NCBI GenBank assembly: GCA_003993805.1
Contig: RSEF01000005.1
Location: 38,285,268 to 38,349,267, forward strand
DNA from: Himantopus leucocephalus
Lineage: Eukaryota; Chordata; Aves; Charadriiformes; Recurvirostridae
Length of the DNA stretch: 64,000 nucleotides
Direction: 5' to 3'
Both the position numbers and the translations under genes were made by a program. Below are positions 11,661 to 23,300 of this stretch, in pieces. The stretch's first letter is position 1, and each line of letters opens with the position of its first letter. The notes under the pieces were generated by a model. The model was not told the origin of the DNA, ran no database searches, and worked only from the letters and a program-made list of their open reading frames with translations.

Positions 11661-14600
11661 GAGTGGGAGAGAGCAGACAGTTGCCCTCAGGCAAGACCAA
11701 AGGAAAACCAGGCATGGATGGGGCGGTCTAACAAAGAGAAAGAAAGAGACAGGCTGAAAGGGGAATGAGAGATTAGGAAGGAAAAATGCTAAATATTAAA
11801 AAAGAGGGGAAAATAATTGAAAAGCAAACAAAAAAGTATTAGGAGAAAAGGAAATAACAGGAAGCAAAAGAGAAAGAATAATGACTAGTAGTCCCCAACA
11901 ATAGGTATCTACTGAATTAGGCAGAAAGTGTCATTCAGTCTGTTCTGGCAAAATAAGTGGCATTGTACAGTCCTTCCTGATACCCGTTATTGTACCAGCG
12001 ACAAGACATGACAAGAGCTGCTTTGTCTGCCCCGCCTGGTGCTGCCCTGCTGGGGCAGAGCTGGCCTTTGGGGAATGACGTGTATGAGGTCAGTGTTAGC
12101 AAATCTGCTTTTTATCCTTCTTGGTCACACTTTCATCAACAAGGCCTTATTTATACTAAGTTTTTTTTTCTGAATCTATTTTACTATTCCTGAGCCCTGA
12201 CAAGAATCATCAGTGCTAGCCCTGATGAAAGCACTACTGTAAATGGCCTTCTGGTATTTTTACCTCAGATTCGTCAACATCTGACATGAATAGAGTAATA
12301 AAACTGCTTCAGAGAAGTCTCCCATAATGCTCCTACCATTGCAGTTACTGATTGGTAGAGTTAAGATTCTCCTGTGAAGCAGATATCCCAAAGCATTCCT
12401 CTTGCCTCTGTCTGTGACTTTATTTATAAACGTTTCTATGCATCCCTGTGTGCCAGGGAAGGAGAGAGCTTCTTCATAGGCTCTTTCCTAGACGATCCTA
12501 TAGGAGCTATGGGAGATGCAGTTTCCTTGTACACCCACTTACAATAAAGTATTCACGTTGAGCAATGATTACCTACAATCTGTTACAGAAATATGACGAT
12601 TAGGTTAATAACAGTATGCAATCCAAAGAAGAAAAAAGCCTTCAAAAGGTTCAGAGCTCAGAATAAGTGATTTTTACATCTGTTTACTGGATAATATATT
12701 ATTCCCCTTGCAGCTTCTTGGCATTAATTCATGGCATTGGTGAAAAATAGTTCAACTTTCTGCATCGGTGTAGCTGTATACAGGCATTAAGTCATTCATG
12801 GCAGACAAAGACAGAACGTGTCTATAATGCCATACAAATGAACTTTTTAAAGGCAAAAAGAAAAAAAATCTGATTCTTTCCTAGGTTAGAAGTGTGCTGA
12901 ACTGCATTACAATGTATATACATACGTATAGTCAGCATCTGGCACAAGGAGGCCAGGATTTTTAAAACTGCAGAGTGAGCCTTTTCAGGGTCCCTGCAGT
13001 CTGAATAGAAACCCACACATCCTTATTATTTGCATATGGCCCCATTATGCTTTGGAATTCACAGAAGCCTATTCCACACTGAGAAACAGATTAATTTTTT
13101 TCCTGATGGAAATTATTGTTCTTCAGAGTGTCTAGAAGTTACTAGGCACATACTGTACTAAGCTAGATTTTGCTTTCCTCTCCAGAATTTTATACATTTT
13201 TTCCCTTCTCTGTTCTTTTAATCCCGCAGCTCACATTCTCTTTGTGCTCCTAAAGGAACATGATCAGTTTGATAGCCATTTTTTGCTGTAAAGTGATCTA
13301 TCTCTGTAACAGGTAAAAAGCCTCTATTGCTAACTGAGCTTTTTAGACTGGTTTTATAATAAGATTTTGAAGCCTTTTTCTCCTTCAGCCTTAATCTTCT
13401 GAAAACACTACACTTAAAAGCTCTAGTTTTCTACAGAAATAAAAGGTAAATATTGATTCATCTTTTTAAAATGTAATTTTCTGCTCTGCCACGAAAAAAA
13501 AAAAGCCTTGCAATACAGCTTTGATTATATGGTTCCTTAATACATTTCCAGTTAGCAGCAGTAGAGAAAATTTAAGTGAAGTACGTAAGGGAATAAAATA
13601 TTTTTATTTCAAAGATGAAACGACAGGAGGAATCAATCTGGCACTAAGAGGCAGGAAAGCTGGTCCTGATGACCACAGTTTGCAAGATGTTGCATTTGGG
13701 CTCCGCATGAACAATACATGAGGTTGTTTCAAGGGAACTGAGAGTAATTAGGTCTGGACAGGGAAGTCGAGAGACTTCTCAAAAGAGAAAAGTGCATGAA
13801 GAATAGTTTCTCGCACTTTTTTCAAATACATAACAACTAATGAAATATCAGAACTACAGCACCTGCATGCATCAAACCCTCGCATTCATGGAATTACTCC
13901 GTAACAAGCCATACAGTACAGGTAGTACTATATGACATGATGTCAAGGAGTGGAAAGCCTTTAGATCTCTACAGTGATTCCCTGATAAAAGCCAAATATT
14001 TCTTAAATTGTGTGGCTTCTAGGTTTCCAGGGGTATTACCCGCAAACACAAAGGAAACGTTAGTGGTTGGCTAAACCTCGGCCAAAAAGCATTCCTAAAA
14101 ATATGTATATAGCACCATCTACTGACACTACGAGTCTTTGCAGGGGAATGTTAAAAAAATCTGAAGACCTGTGTGTTACAACAGCGCAGCAGTTTTCCCC
14201 TAATTGGTGCAGAATCGGTCCCTCTTTCTACTGATCGCTCTGTAAACTCAGAATACTGATGACCCTTGCCTCAAGAGTTTATCAGCTAAAATTGAGACGA
14301 AATAAAACGCAGAAAGACAAGATAATATGAGGACAATAGGAAGGACAAATGAGACAAAAAATAAGTAGCTGAGTGAGTCAGAGAGTGTCCTGGAGCAAAA
14401 GTGAGATATTGTTGGTAAAGGGAGTAATTTCTCAAGATGTAATTTGTGAGCCCCAAGACTTTCCTTTCTTCTGGCTTCAAACTCCTGCATCCTCCTCTGG
14501 GCCATCCATACAGCTTATCAGAGGCGATGCAACTCACCCATCGAAACGGTTTTCCCTTCCTTTATCCCGTGTAATTTCTCTGCTGGTGAGACAGGTTGAC

Positions 14601-15806
14601 TGGAGCCAGGGTCCACTGAAGACCAGAACTGGTGTAAAGTGGAGGGGAAGAATGCGGTGTTACCAAAGAGCTGCCAGATCGCCTCAGTTACAACCTGTAA
14701 TTTCATTCTTGCTGTGTTATATTTAGTTCATTGACCTGGTTTATTATTGTTATGTAGACATAGAGTGTGCAAACAGCCCTGGATGGAAACTCCTTAGGCA
14801 GGGTGAGCTCAGCTGTCAAAGGAAACTGAATGTGATCCTACAGCCTCCGAGCAGGCTTGTTAAACTGAGTCTTGACAGCAGAGCACAGAGAAGAGATAGT
14901 GCTCTTCTCCCACCTACGAGCTAGGATGTCCCCATGGCATATATGATCCGTCTCTCAGCCGCTGAAGCAGAAACAGCATGCAGCCAGCCTTGTTCTGCCA
15001 GTGGGGAGGAGCATGGGGACAAAAGTAGGGCAAGACATGGAACCGGGATAAGTTGATCAGGGCAGGACAAAAGATTAGTATCATGGATAGTATTGCTGCT
15101 GAGCAGTTTTGGAATCATTTGGTACAGAGCGCCTTTAGAGCCACAGTACTGCTGTTATGGAATATGGCCCTCATGAGCCTCTGTGCCACCCAAAACACGA
15201 CTGAACTGCTCCCAGACCCACACCGGAAAGCCATATAACCTTATGTTTTGTAGATGCACCTGAGATGGTCATCCTGGGGGATTCACGCCAGCCAGCTGGA
15301 CTACTTAGCTGTTCCCTGCAAGCGGGAATTGTCTCTTTATTACTTGTGAAGGCTTTTCTCAACTCTTTGACTTGAGTTTTTTGGTCCTACAAAAATGTAT
15401 TAGCAAAAAAAAATAAACATTAAAAAAAAAAAGCTCACTCTGTCACTGATTTTAGTTTTTCCAGAAAAACAGATGTTTGCTAGGTGGAGTGGCAAGCTAC
15501 TGAGCTAACTGTGGACAGAACAGGATGCAAACGCATGCAGATGAACCCCCAAAAATCAGTTTCCTGTGTGGCTTTGTCTTTACCCCTTCAGCATGACAAG
15601 GTCGGTATTTAAACAGAGGTCAAATACTCTTTCTTGGTGTCTTGTAAAATATTTTTACTTCTCCTGATCCAAGTAGTAAGTCAGTACTTTGGATGATGTT
15701 GCATGTGTCTGTATCAAGACAGAAACACACTGCATACATTAAAGTCGTTTAAAGAACATATTTTTTAATTATTTACAAAATGCATATTCAAAGGCCTCTT
15801 TCCACA

Positions 15807-15983
15807 GCCGTACTAAGAACAACTTCCAAGAGACAATTTCCATTTCTGAATTCCAAAGCACACTTTTAAGCAGTATAGAGATCAGAAAGCTTTTTNGCCG
15901 TACTAAGAACAACTTCCAAGAGACAATTTCCATTTCTGAATTCCAAAGCACACTTTTAAGCAGTACAGAGATCAGAAAGCTTT
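15807..15983 (+). repeat. Near-duplicate pair around N at 15896
   Basis: 15807-15893 and 15897-15983 are 87-bp copies with one substitution (AGTATAG/AGTACAG), separated by TTN. Confidence 0.85.
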
Positions 15984-17169
15984 CTCCTTACTTATCTTGA
16001 GGCTGCACAAGTACCATTTCTCAAGGTGTAGTTTCCTGATCGGCTTAGTCCCATCTAAATCCATGGTGCTACTGTGGCACGCGGTGGTCCTGTCCCACTA
16101 CTGCTTGTAACTATGGACTTGGCTGGGTTATGGAGCTGACTCAGATGGAAACTAATCATTTGTTGCAGGATTAATTTGCAGCTGGATCAATGCCCTCATC
16201 TGTCTGCCCATAGCCCATGGGAGTGCTCACGTCCACACCTGCCACCATCTCCCAGCAATGACACACATTGATTTGTGCTGGTCATAAAACCCCACCCTGA
16301 GGCTCTTTCTTGGCTGTTCCAGCTCCAATTCACAGAAAAAATGCAGTCTCAGGCATGGACTCCCTACCCTCCATGCTTATATTCGGTTTAGTCTGCGGAT
16401 GCTGATGTTTTCCACTGTCGTTACACAAAGGGGCATTTAACGGCTCCATTTCTCAGCCTGAATGAAAGGCAGTCACCAATCCTAGTCATGTAACCGCCCA
16501 TACATAAATCAAAGGTGTATTATGAACCACTTAATTTCTAGCACTGTGTAATTGCATAGCCTGTTTCATACAAACACCTGTAAGAACACAAGCGGTCAAG
16601 GGCCGGTGCGGCGAAGCCCATCTCTCACAGAAATGACGGGGAGAAGAACAGGACAGCACCGACGCCGTTGGCCGTGAGTAAAGGTCAGGGATGGCAGCAG
16701 ACACTTCCCCCCGTCACGCACATTTTCAGCGGTTCTGCGCGCTCGCCCTCAGCGGGCCAAGCCTTCGGAGCTCCACGCACCATGAGCGATAAAGCCACTC
16801 TCGCTTCTGCAAACCCCGCACGGGACCCATCCACCACCCACGCGTGGCTGCACTCTGAAGCACCGGGGGCCCGGTGCTGGCCAGACCCACCAGCAGGCCC
16901 TTAGCGAGCGCTGCCGCACGGGCCACCCCACACCCACGGAGCAAAGGCGAAAATCGAGGCGGCTGCCACGGCCGCAGCCTCCCCGGCCGGCTGNGGGGGG
17001 GGGGGGGCGGGGACGGCTTCCCTCCTCTCCCCGCGCCGCGGAGAGCCCCATCCCGCAGCCACCGGGCCCCGCCACAGCCGCGGCGAAGCCCCCACAGCCT
17101 ACGCTCCCGCCCGCCTATGCCGGCGCCTCGCGCCCTCCCCTCAGCGGCCGCCGAGCGCGCGCCCGCTCC

Positions 17170-17178
17170 CTCGCGAGA
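17170..17178 (+). promoter_or_regulatory. CTCGCGAGA site in the SNX6 promoter
   Basis: CTCGCGAGA matches nine bases of the palindromic TCTCGCGAGA element, a known driver of CpG-island housekeeping promoters bound by BANP. It lies about 125 bp upstream of the start codon. Function here is inferred from the motif only. Confidence 0.5.
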
Positions 17179-17299
17179 GGCGCCGCCCGCCGCCCGCCAC
17201 CGCCCCGCGCGCGGCGCGCCGCCCCGCCCCCGCGCGCGCAGCCCCGCCTGGCCGCTGGGCTGCGGGCGGGCCGGCGGGCGCGGAGCGCGGCGAGCAGCC

Positions 17300-17305
17300 A
17301 TGATG
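17300..17305 (+). CDS. SNX6: SNX6 coding exon 1 (residues 1-2)
   Basis: This exon codes only for two start methionines. The donor GTGGGT follows at once, so the rest of the exon is 5' UTR inside a CpG island. Intron 1 is only 200 bp and very GC-rich. Confidence 0.85.
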
Positions 17306-20300
17306 GTGGGTCTCGGGGCGGCCGCGGTGCCGGGGCGGGGCGGGGCGGGCGGCTGCGGCCGGGTCGCTAACCTGTGCGCTTATGTCTCTTGTCCCCCACA
17401 CCCCCCTCACCCCTCCGCCACCGCCACCCACCCCTGCTGCCGGCCGTGCCCCTCCGCGTCCTCCCCCCCCGGCCCGCTCCGCCTCCTCCTCGTCGCCCCC
17501 AGCAGGAAGGCTCGGACGACGGCCCAGATTTCCTCTCCGAGGAGGACCGAGGTGTAAGTGCCGCGGGGAGGCGTTAGGGACGCCGGTGCCGAGGGGGGGG
17601 GATGGGGGGGGCAGGGCTGGCCCCTCTCCCCCGGGGGGGCCTCCAGCTGCTGCCCGGGCCGAGCCCGCTGGGGGTTACCCCGGAGGGGCGGGGGGGGGAT
17701 GCCGGGGGGCGGTGAGGGTCCGGGGTGTTTGCCTGCCGGGGTCTGCTGGTGTGGAAATAGCACAGCCGCCCTCTGAAACTGGTCCCCGCGTGCCCCTGTG
17801 TTTTGCCTTGAATTTTTCATTGTTCTGTCACCCAAGTTTTGGAAGGGCAGTTCTTCAGTGCTTTCCTTGGAATAGCTCGAGAGGGGCTCGTGTATGCTGC
17901 TGGAGGTGCCTCTTCTCTCTCTGTGTCCTTCCCTGCTCTGATATGTGCCCCCCCCGTGTCCCCTGACACACCCAGACCATGCTGTGGTCCTCACCAGGTT
18001 GACCAACCTTGTGAAGAGCACCAGGTTCCATCTTTGATCGTGAGCCAGTCCCTAGGTGAAGTAGTCCTGCCCTCTCCTCTCCCTCTAGGCCCCAGAGGTT
18101 CTCCCAGAGATGACAATGGGACGTTGACATTGCAGGCGCACGCTGCATAATAAACTCTGTGTTGAGAAGAATTTTCTGTTCTTGGGACAGGATGCCATGA
18201 TTTATGTTTCTTACTGAGAAGACCTTTTTCTCTGCCCTGCTGTCTCTGGCCTTCGTTTGTCTTCCAGCTGCTGCATCCATCTTTCTTTAACTTGCCTGCC
18301 TTTCTTAAGCAACAAATCAGCTAATCTAGCATAACTCATTCAGACTGATTACCCCTCTTGGTTAGTGTCTTCAGAAAGACAAACTCTGAGCGAGATAGGA
18401 GAGCAGCTTCTGGGTTGCTTAGGTTGCCTTGGCTATTGCTTCCTATTAAAGTGGCTACATCCAGTATATTACTAAAAATACAAAATCTGAAAAACACTGT
18501 GTTGGTATACCCTTTTATCCTGCACTCGTGTCAAATATAATCTTAAGTGCTAAGTGATTTTTGACTGGATGTATGTGGTAGGAATTCAGTGCATTTTATG
18601 TTCATGACCAGAAATTAAAAAAAGGAATTCTAGTATTGTGTTAGGCCGCTTCTGCCCACTGTAGAGCTTTTGCCTTTAATTATACAGCTACTCTAGTAAG
18701 AATACTGAATAAAAAGAGGAGGTGGAAATTGTTGTCCTTTGAGTGCCTTCAGAACAAGGACTGAAGAACTTGTTAATTACGGAGTTATATTTTACATAGG
18801 TTGTCCCTGGTATTTAGGAACAGGCATTGAAGTGCACAGTTAAGTTGCCTTTATCTGAAGGTGCTGGTAGAACATAACAATGCAGATCAGTGTGAAACTT
18901 GTTTGTTTGGTTATTGGTTATCCCTCTGAGGCTACAGGTAGTCAGAGTTCACAAGGTAATTTGAAAGCCTTAAGAAATCTCTTAGCAGTCTTGCAGTCTT
19001 GTTTGTGCTGTTAGACAACTTACATCATCTCAATTGGCCAAGTGCAGTCCTTTTTTTTTTTTTTTTTTTTTTTCTTTTTCCCTCCCCCATCTTCACCCAG
19101 AACTGAGGAATTAAACCAGAACAGTGTCCTCCTCCTTTCCCTAATTTTTTAGGTTTCTTATTTTCAGTCGCTCTGGGGTTTTAATTTTTTCACTGCTGTG
19201 TAAATCCCTGGGGTTAAAATACAGGTTGTTATCTGCATGATTTTGATTGGGGTACAGAAAATCTAATCAAAACCAATACTGACAGTCTGTTCATGAATGG
19301 ATTTGCTGTTCTTTAATCTTCAAAACCATAACTTATTTTTTTGTCTTTTTAGCAGTAGTAAAAATAAACAGCTTTTCATAAAGTGTTTTCCTGGTTCTGG
19401 TTTGCCACCTTCCTCTGTTTGCGATTAAGAAATGAGTAGGTCAAGCCTCTATGTGAAAGCATGTATCACAACTTCTGGTTAGAGTAATTGCGCTTTTAGT
19501 TTTGAAAAGCAGTACTCTCTCCTTTCTAGATTTCAGATATTGCTATGACAACTGTACTTTTAACCCTTCAGAATCATGTGGGTCAGCTACAGTTGTGTTA
19601 AGTTTAACGTGGGGGTGATGGGATGAAAAGAGGGCTGGAAGTTATGCTGATGCCACATAAAACAGTAATTCTCAAACAATTGTGTTATACCATATGCAGC
19701 CTTTTCCGGAGAATTGTAAAACAGAGTACTGAGAGTCATCTTTGAGGAAGTAGCGGTGGGTGGTCTGTAGAAGGAACTTATAATAAGTGGTCTGCATAAA
19801 ATGAACTTGTGGGAATTGCTTTTCTAAATCTCACTTAGGAAGATACTATTGAGTTCGCTTGGAGTAACTCAGTTCCTGTTGGGCTTTTTGTGTGATCTCT
19901 CTAACATAAACAATACGTGCTTTGAAAGGTGGTATACTAGTACTATCTTGTGTATTTTATATCTGTATAAACTTTAGCCGACTTGGCCAATGCTCTTGTC
20001 TACTCATTTAGGGGAAATGAGCTATCCCTTAGAACAGGTCTGCTTGAAACTTAATGCCCTGATGACACTTCGTAATCTGTTGTTGTAAAAGTATTGTTTA
20101 TTTCCCTTGCTCTGTGTATTTATCTGCCTGTAAAGAACCTGCTGAAAAAAGGGGTCCTTTAACGTTTTTGAAAGAGCTTAGAGTATAGAAGTTACTGTTG
20201 TTAACGGATGACATTACCTAGGAATGTAAGGTTTGCTTGTTTCCCTTGTCTCTACCAGCTTCCTTCCATTATCATTTGAAGTATAATTGATCCTTAAGCA

Positions 20301-23300
20301 AGGGCTTAGCTGCTAAATCCTCTTCTTGCATTGTGTTCTTGTTTAGTACTGTAACATTGCTTAGCCCTCGTTTTGGCTTCTGGTGTTTTCCAGACCCTTT
20401 CAATAAAACAGGGGCTTTCTTGGTATAGCATAGGGAACTGTAAAGCAGCTAAATTAAGTCAGCTTTTGTTTTGCAAGTTGTTCAGCATGGGTGTAGAGCA
20501 TGTATCTAAGCATAAAATTACTGTGCTATGTTGTATGTATTAGATTGCAGGGAAGAGGGGCAAGATACAAAGGGACTGTATCCCACCTCCATTTTTTCCA
20601 GAATTTAAGGTACTTTAATTTCTGTTTTCATCCAAATAAGACTTTTCATCCACATCAGGTTTTGTAGCATTTTATTTTTTTCATTTTCTACTCCCTTCAT
20701 CACTAGAAAACCATCCATTGGTGGTGATTTTCTTTTGGAAGTAGTGATGAAGAGATTGCTTAAGTTGTGTGATGATACTGTTTGTGAATTTAATTCCCAG
20801 TAATGCAATGTGAACCATTGTGTCACATGAATACATTTAAAGTCCTTCAACTTTCTGATTGTCTTTGACACCTTTCATAAATGCTTCATTACCATTGCAG
20901 ATTAAAATGTTCCCTGTTGGCAGTCAGGTTACACAGCATAATTTAACATATGATTAAACTCTTCAAAACTGTTACAAACTTAACTCAGTCTAAATCAAAC
21001 AAATAATCCTTTACAGTTAGTTCTATGTCACGACTGAAGTTGTCATGTTTAGGTAGTTCTTAGTTTTCTCAGCACAGATAAGCATTTTGTTTCTAAAGTT
21101 GTGAATACTGCATATGGCCAGGGTGCGCTGCACTGGAGACTGCGTACACACTAGTGACAAATGTGAACAGATGCTATACTGAATCTTAGAATTTTGTATT
21201 GTACCACTTAAAAAAAAAAAAAAGAAAAAAAGCATTTTAGTATAAATTTTTGTGACCCATGAAAGACTACAAAAATACCATTTGGCTAATCCATATTATT
21301 TGCTGAGATTACTCTGTGTTTGTTAATGTGTTCTGGGGGACCGGAGAAAAACAAACAGTACCCCAGACAGTGTAACCACTAAGAACTTTTTTACAAGCTG
21401 AAAAATGTGGTGTCATGACATAAGGCAGACATTGGTATGTCAGATTATATTTTTGTTTCCTAAATTAGATGTTAAGCACATTGGAAACTCAGTAGGAGCT
21501 AGGAGATTCTGTCTCTGCGAAGCGATCTGCAATGGATTGTTGCATGATAATGTGCCTTTGTGTGAGGCAGTGACCCCCTAAACCTTGGGAAAACAAAACG
21601 AAAAGCGATGCCTGAATCACATGCGTGAATATGTTACTGTGCGGTGGTATTAACGATTTCCAACTTTGCTGTAAGGAAAAGCTATTACTATTTGTGTAAT
21701 GGCTATTGAACTGTTACATTTTGCTAGCCTAGCAGAATATGCTAGACTGTATGATTTTGGTTTACTTTAATACGCTAATTGTAAGATGTGTTAGTCTGGT
21801 TGCTGCTACATAAGCAACAGTTGTCTGTGCATTGAGGTTAGCAAGAAAACTCGAGTGGGAGCTGCCCGCTGTGATTTAAGATAAGGATTAAGATAGCTGG
21901 TGGAAAACAAGATGTGGCAGTTGATGCTTCTCTCCTAGTGCTGTTCTAGTGCCTTTCAGCATTACCTTCAAAATGTGCTCATGTGTAACCTTTGTACTGT
22001 GTGTTGCTGATACTTAAAGCAGGGACTTTAAGTCCCTACTTAGTCCCTACTAAGTGTAGGGACTTCCAAATGGAGTCCTGAAAAATTTTGTGGGAAAAAA
22101 TCTGTTTATTTGTATGGCAAAGCATTTTTGTAATGTAGAACGTGATATTTCTAGAAAAAATGCAGTATCAAAGAAAACACTGCGTCTCAGTAAAAAGTAA
22201 GCCTCACGAGCATGACGTTGAAATATTTTTTTGACAACGTGATTGGGGAAGATTTCAGAGTTAGCCGTAGCACTTGTCAGAATATTCTGAATATCTGTTG
22301 TTCATGATGATAAGATTATCATGGGACAAATTGCTCTAGAACAAGAAGGGTGCGAGGCTGAGGGGACTTGAATTTCCAGTTGGGGTCTATATGAGGTTCT
22401 GGTTTCACCAAGTACCATTGACGCCTTTGATCCAGTTACTGCCAAACATTGCGGTGCTCAGATAATCTTCCATTTTTTTTCATGTTTGATCACTGTCTCA
22501 TTTTATTTTTGATGTGACTTTGGAATTACTTTGTGAGAGAGTTCAGGTTTCATGTCTTGTGGAAAAAAATATGCATATTCCTTGCACTTTTGCCATTTCT
22601 CATGCTCATTTTGAAGAGATTGAAATCTTCATTATTTTTTGGGGGGGGTTGGGTTTTTTTTTTCCCCCCTCTGTCTTTTCAGAAAAGTATTTCCAAAGAG
22701 ACTTAGATCTGTGAAGTTCAGGATATTATTTTTTAAGCTTTTTCAATGTATTGTGGAAAATGTTAAACAAAAGAATAGTGTAAAACAATGTGAGTAAACC
22801 AGATCTTTAATAGCTCTTGCTCCTTTGAAATATAGGATCACTTTTCTCCTTAGATGTACCTTTCCAACTGTTAGTACCTTTATAATTACCTTTACAAGTA
22901 CATTTACTTACAGCAGGTTGTTGATTCGGGGGAGCTGGGGGAATGAAGAGAAAAATGAAGAGAAAAACCTACTGAACTTGCTGCTGGCTGATCATCTCAA
23001 TTATTAGCAAGTTAACAATATACAGAAATGATAGTAGTGCACTAACAGGGAGTATGGTTAAGGAAACTATTTGTATGGGCATGTGTGCCATAAGGAGTAC
23101 TACTGAAATTTCTTTTTCTGCTGGAAATAATCTTTTAATGTTGGGGGTTTCTTGTAATCTATCTTCAGTCTTTCAAGGATGTTCACCATTCAGGATCAGG
23201 GTTCTTCTCAAGGGAAGAATAAGGGAAATATAATTAACTTTTTTTTTTTCCATTTAAGCTAAATAGATTTTTCTTTGTTTAGCTTAGAGCAATAAATGTA

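Larger units (their letters stand above)
208..16599. other. Intergenic region upstream of SNX6
   Basis: No gene is recognised. It holds a CR1 tail remnant, two of the N-separated duplications, isolated Ns at 10353, one small tandem repeat and the exon-like ORF at 3.1 kb. AT-rich stretches near 4790-4950, 9640-10140 and 12540-13060 look less random and may be regulatory. Scattered ORFs on both strands (up to 146 codons at 8587-9027) show no family features. In mammals the next gene upstream of SNX6 is CFL2; none of its exons is visible here. Confidence 0.6.
16600..17800. promoter_or_regulatory. SNX6: SNX6 CpG-island promoter
   Basis: GC content and CpG density rise sharply from about 16.6 kb and fall after about 17.75 kb, spanning the start codon. 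Several GC boxes (GCCCCGCCCC, CCCCGCCT) lie within 100 bp of the ATG and there is no TATA box, as usual for a housekeeping promoter. A 13-G run next to an N at 16994 makes the local sequence uncertain. The transcription start cannot be fixed from sequence alone. Confidence 0.8.
17554..23282 (+). other. SNX6 intron 2
   Basis: A 5.7 kb intron with CpG-island DNA in its first 250 bp, then AT-rich unique-looking sequence. It holds the 23-T run and the palindrome cluster; no further exon was recognised. Confidence 0.7.

Noticed and set aside
16726..18280. Long overlapping ORFs on both strands (up to 227 codons)
   Set aside because: They lie in the SNX6 CpG island, where GC-rich DNA has few stop codons. 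Compositions are Pro/Arg/Ala/Gly-rich with no family features, and some run through the N and the poly-G run. Only the SNX6 frame is supported.
19051..19073. Poly-T run as the tail of an antisense processed pseudogene
   Set aside because: No coding-like or retroelement body is recognisable beside it and no target-site duplication was found.
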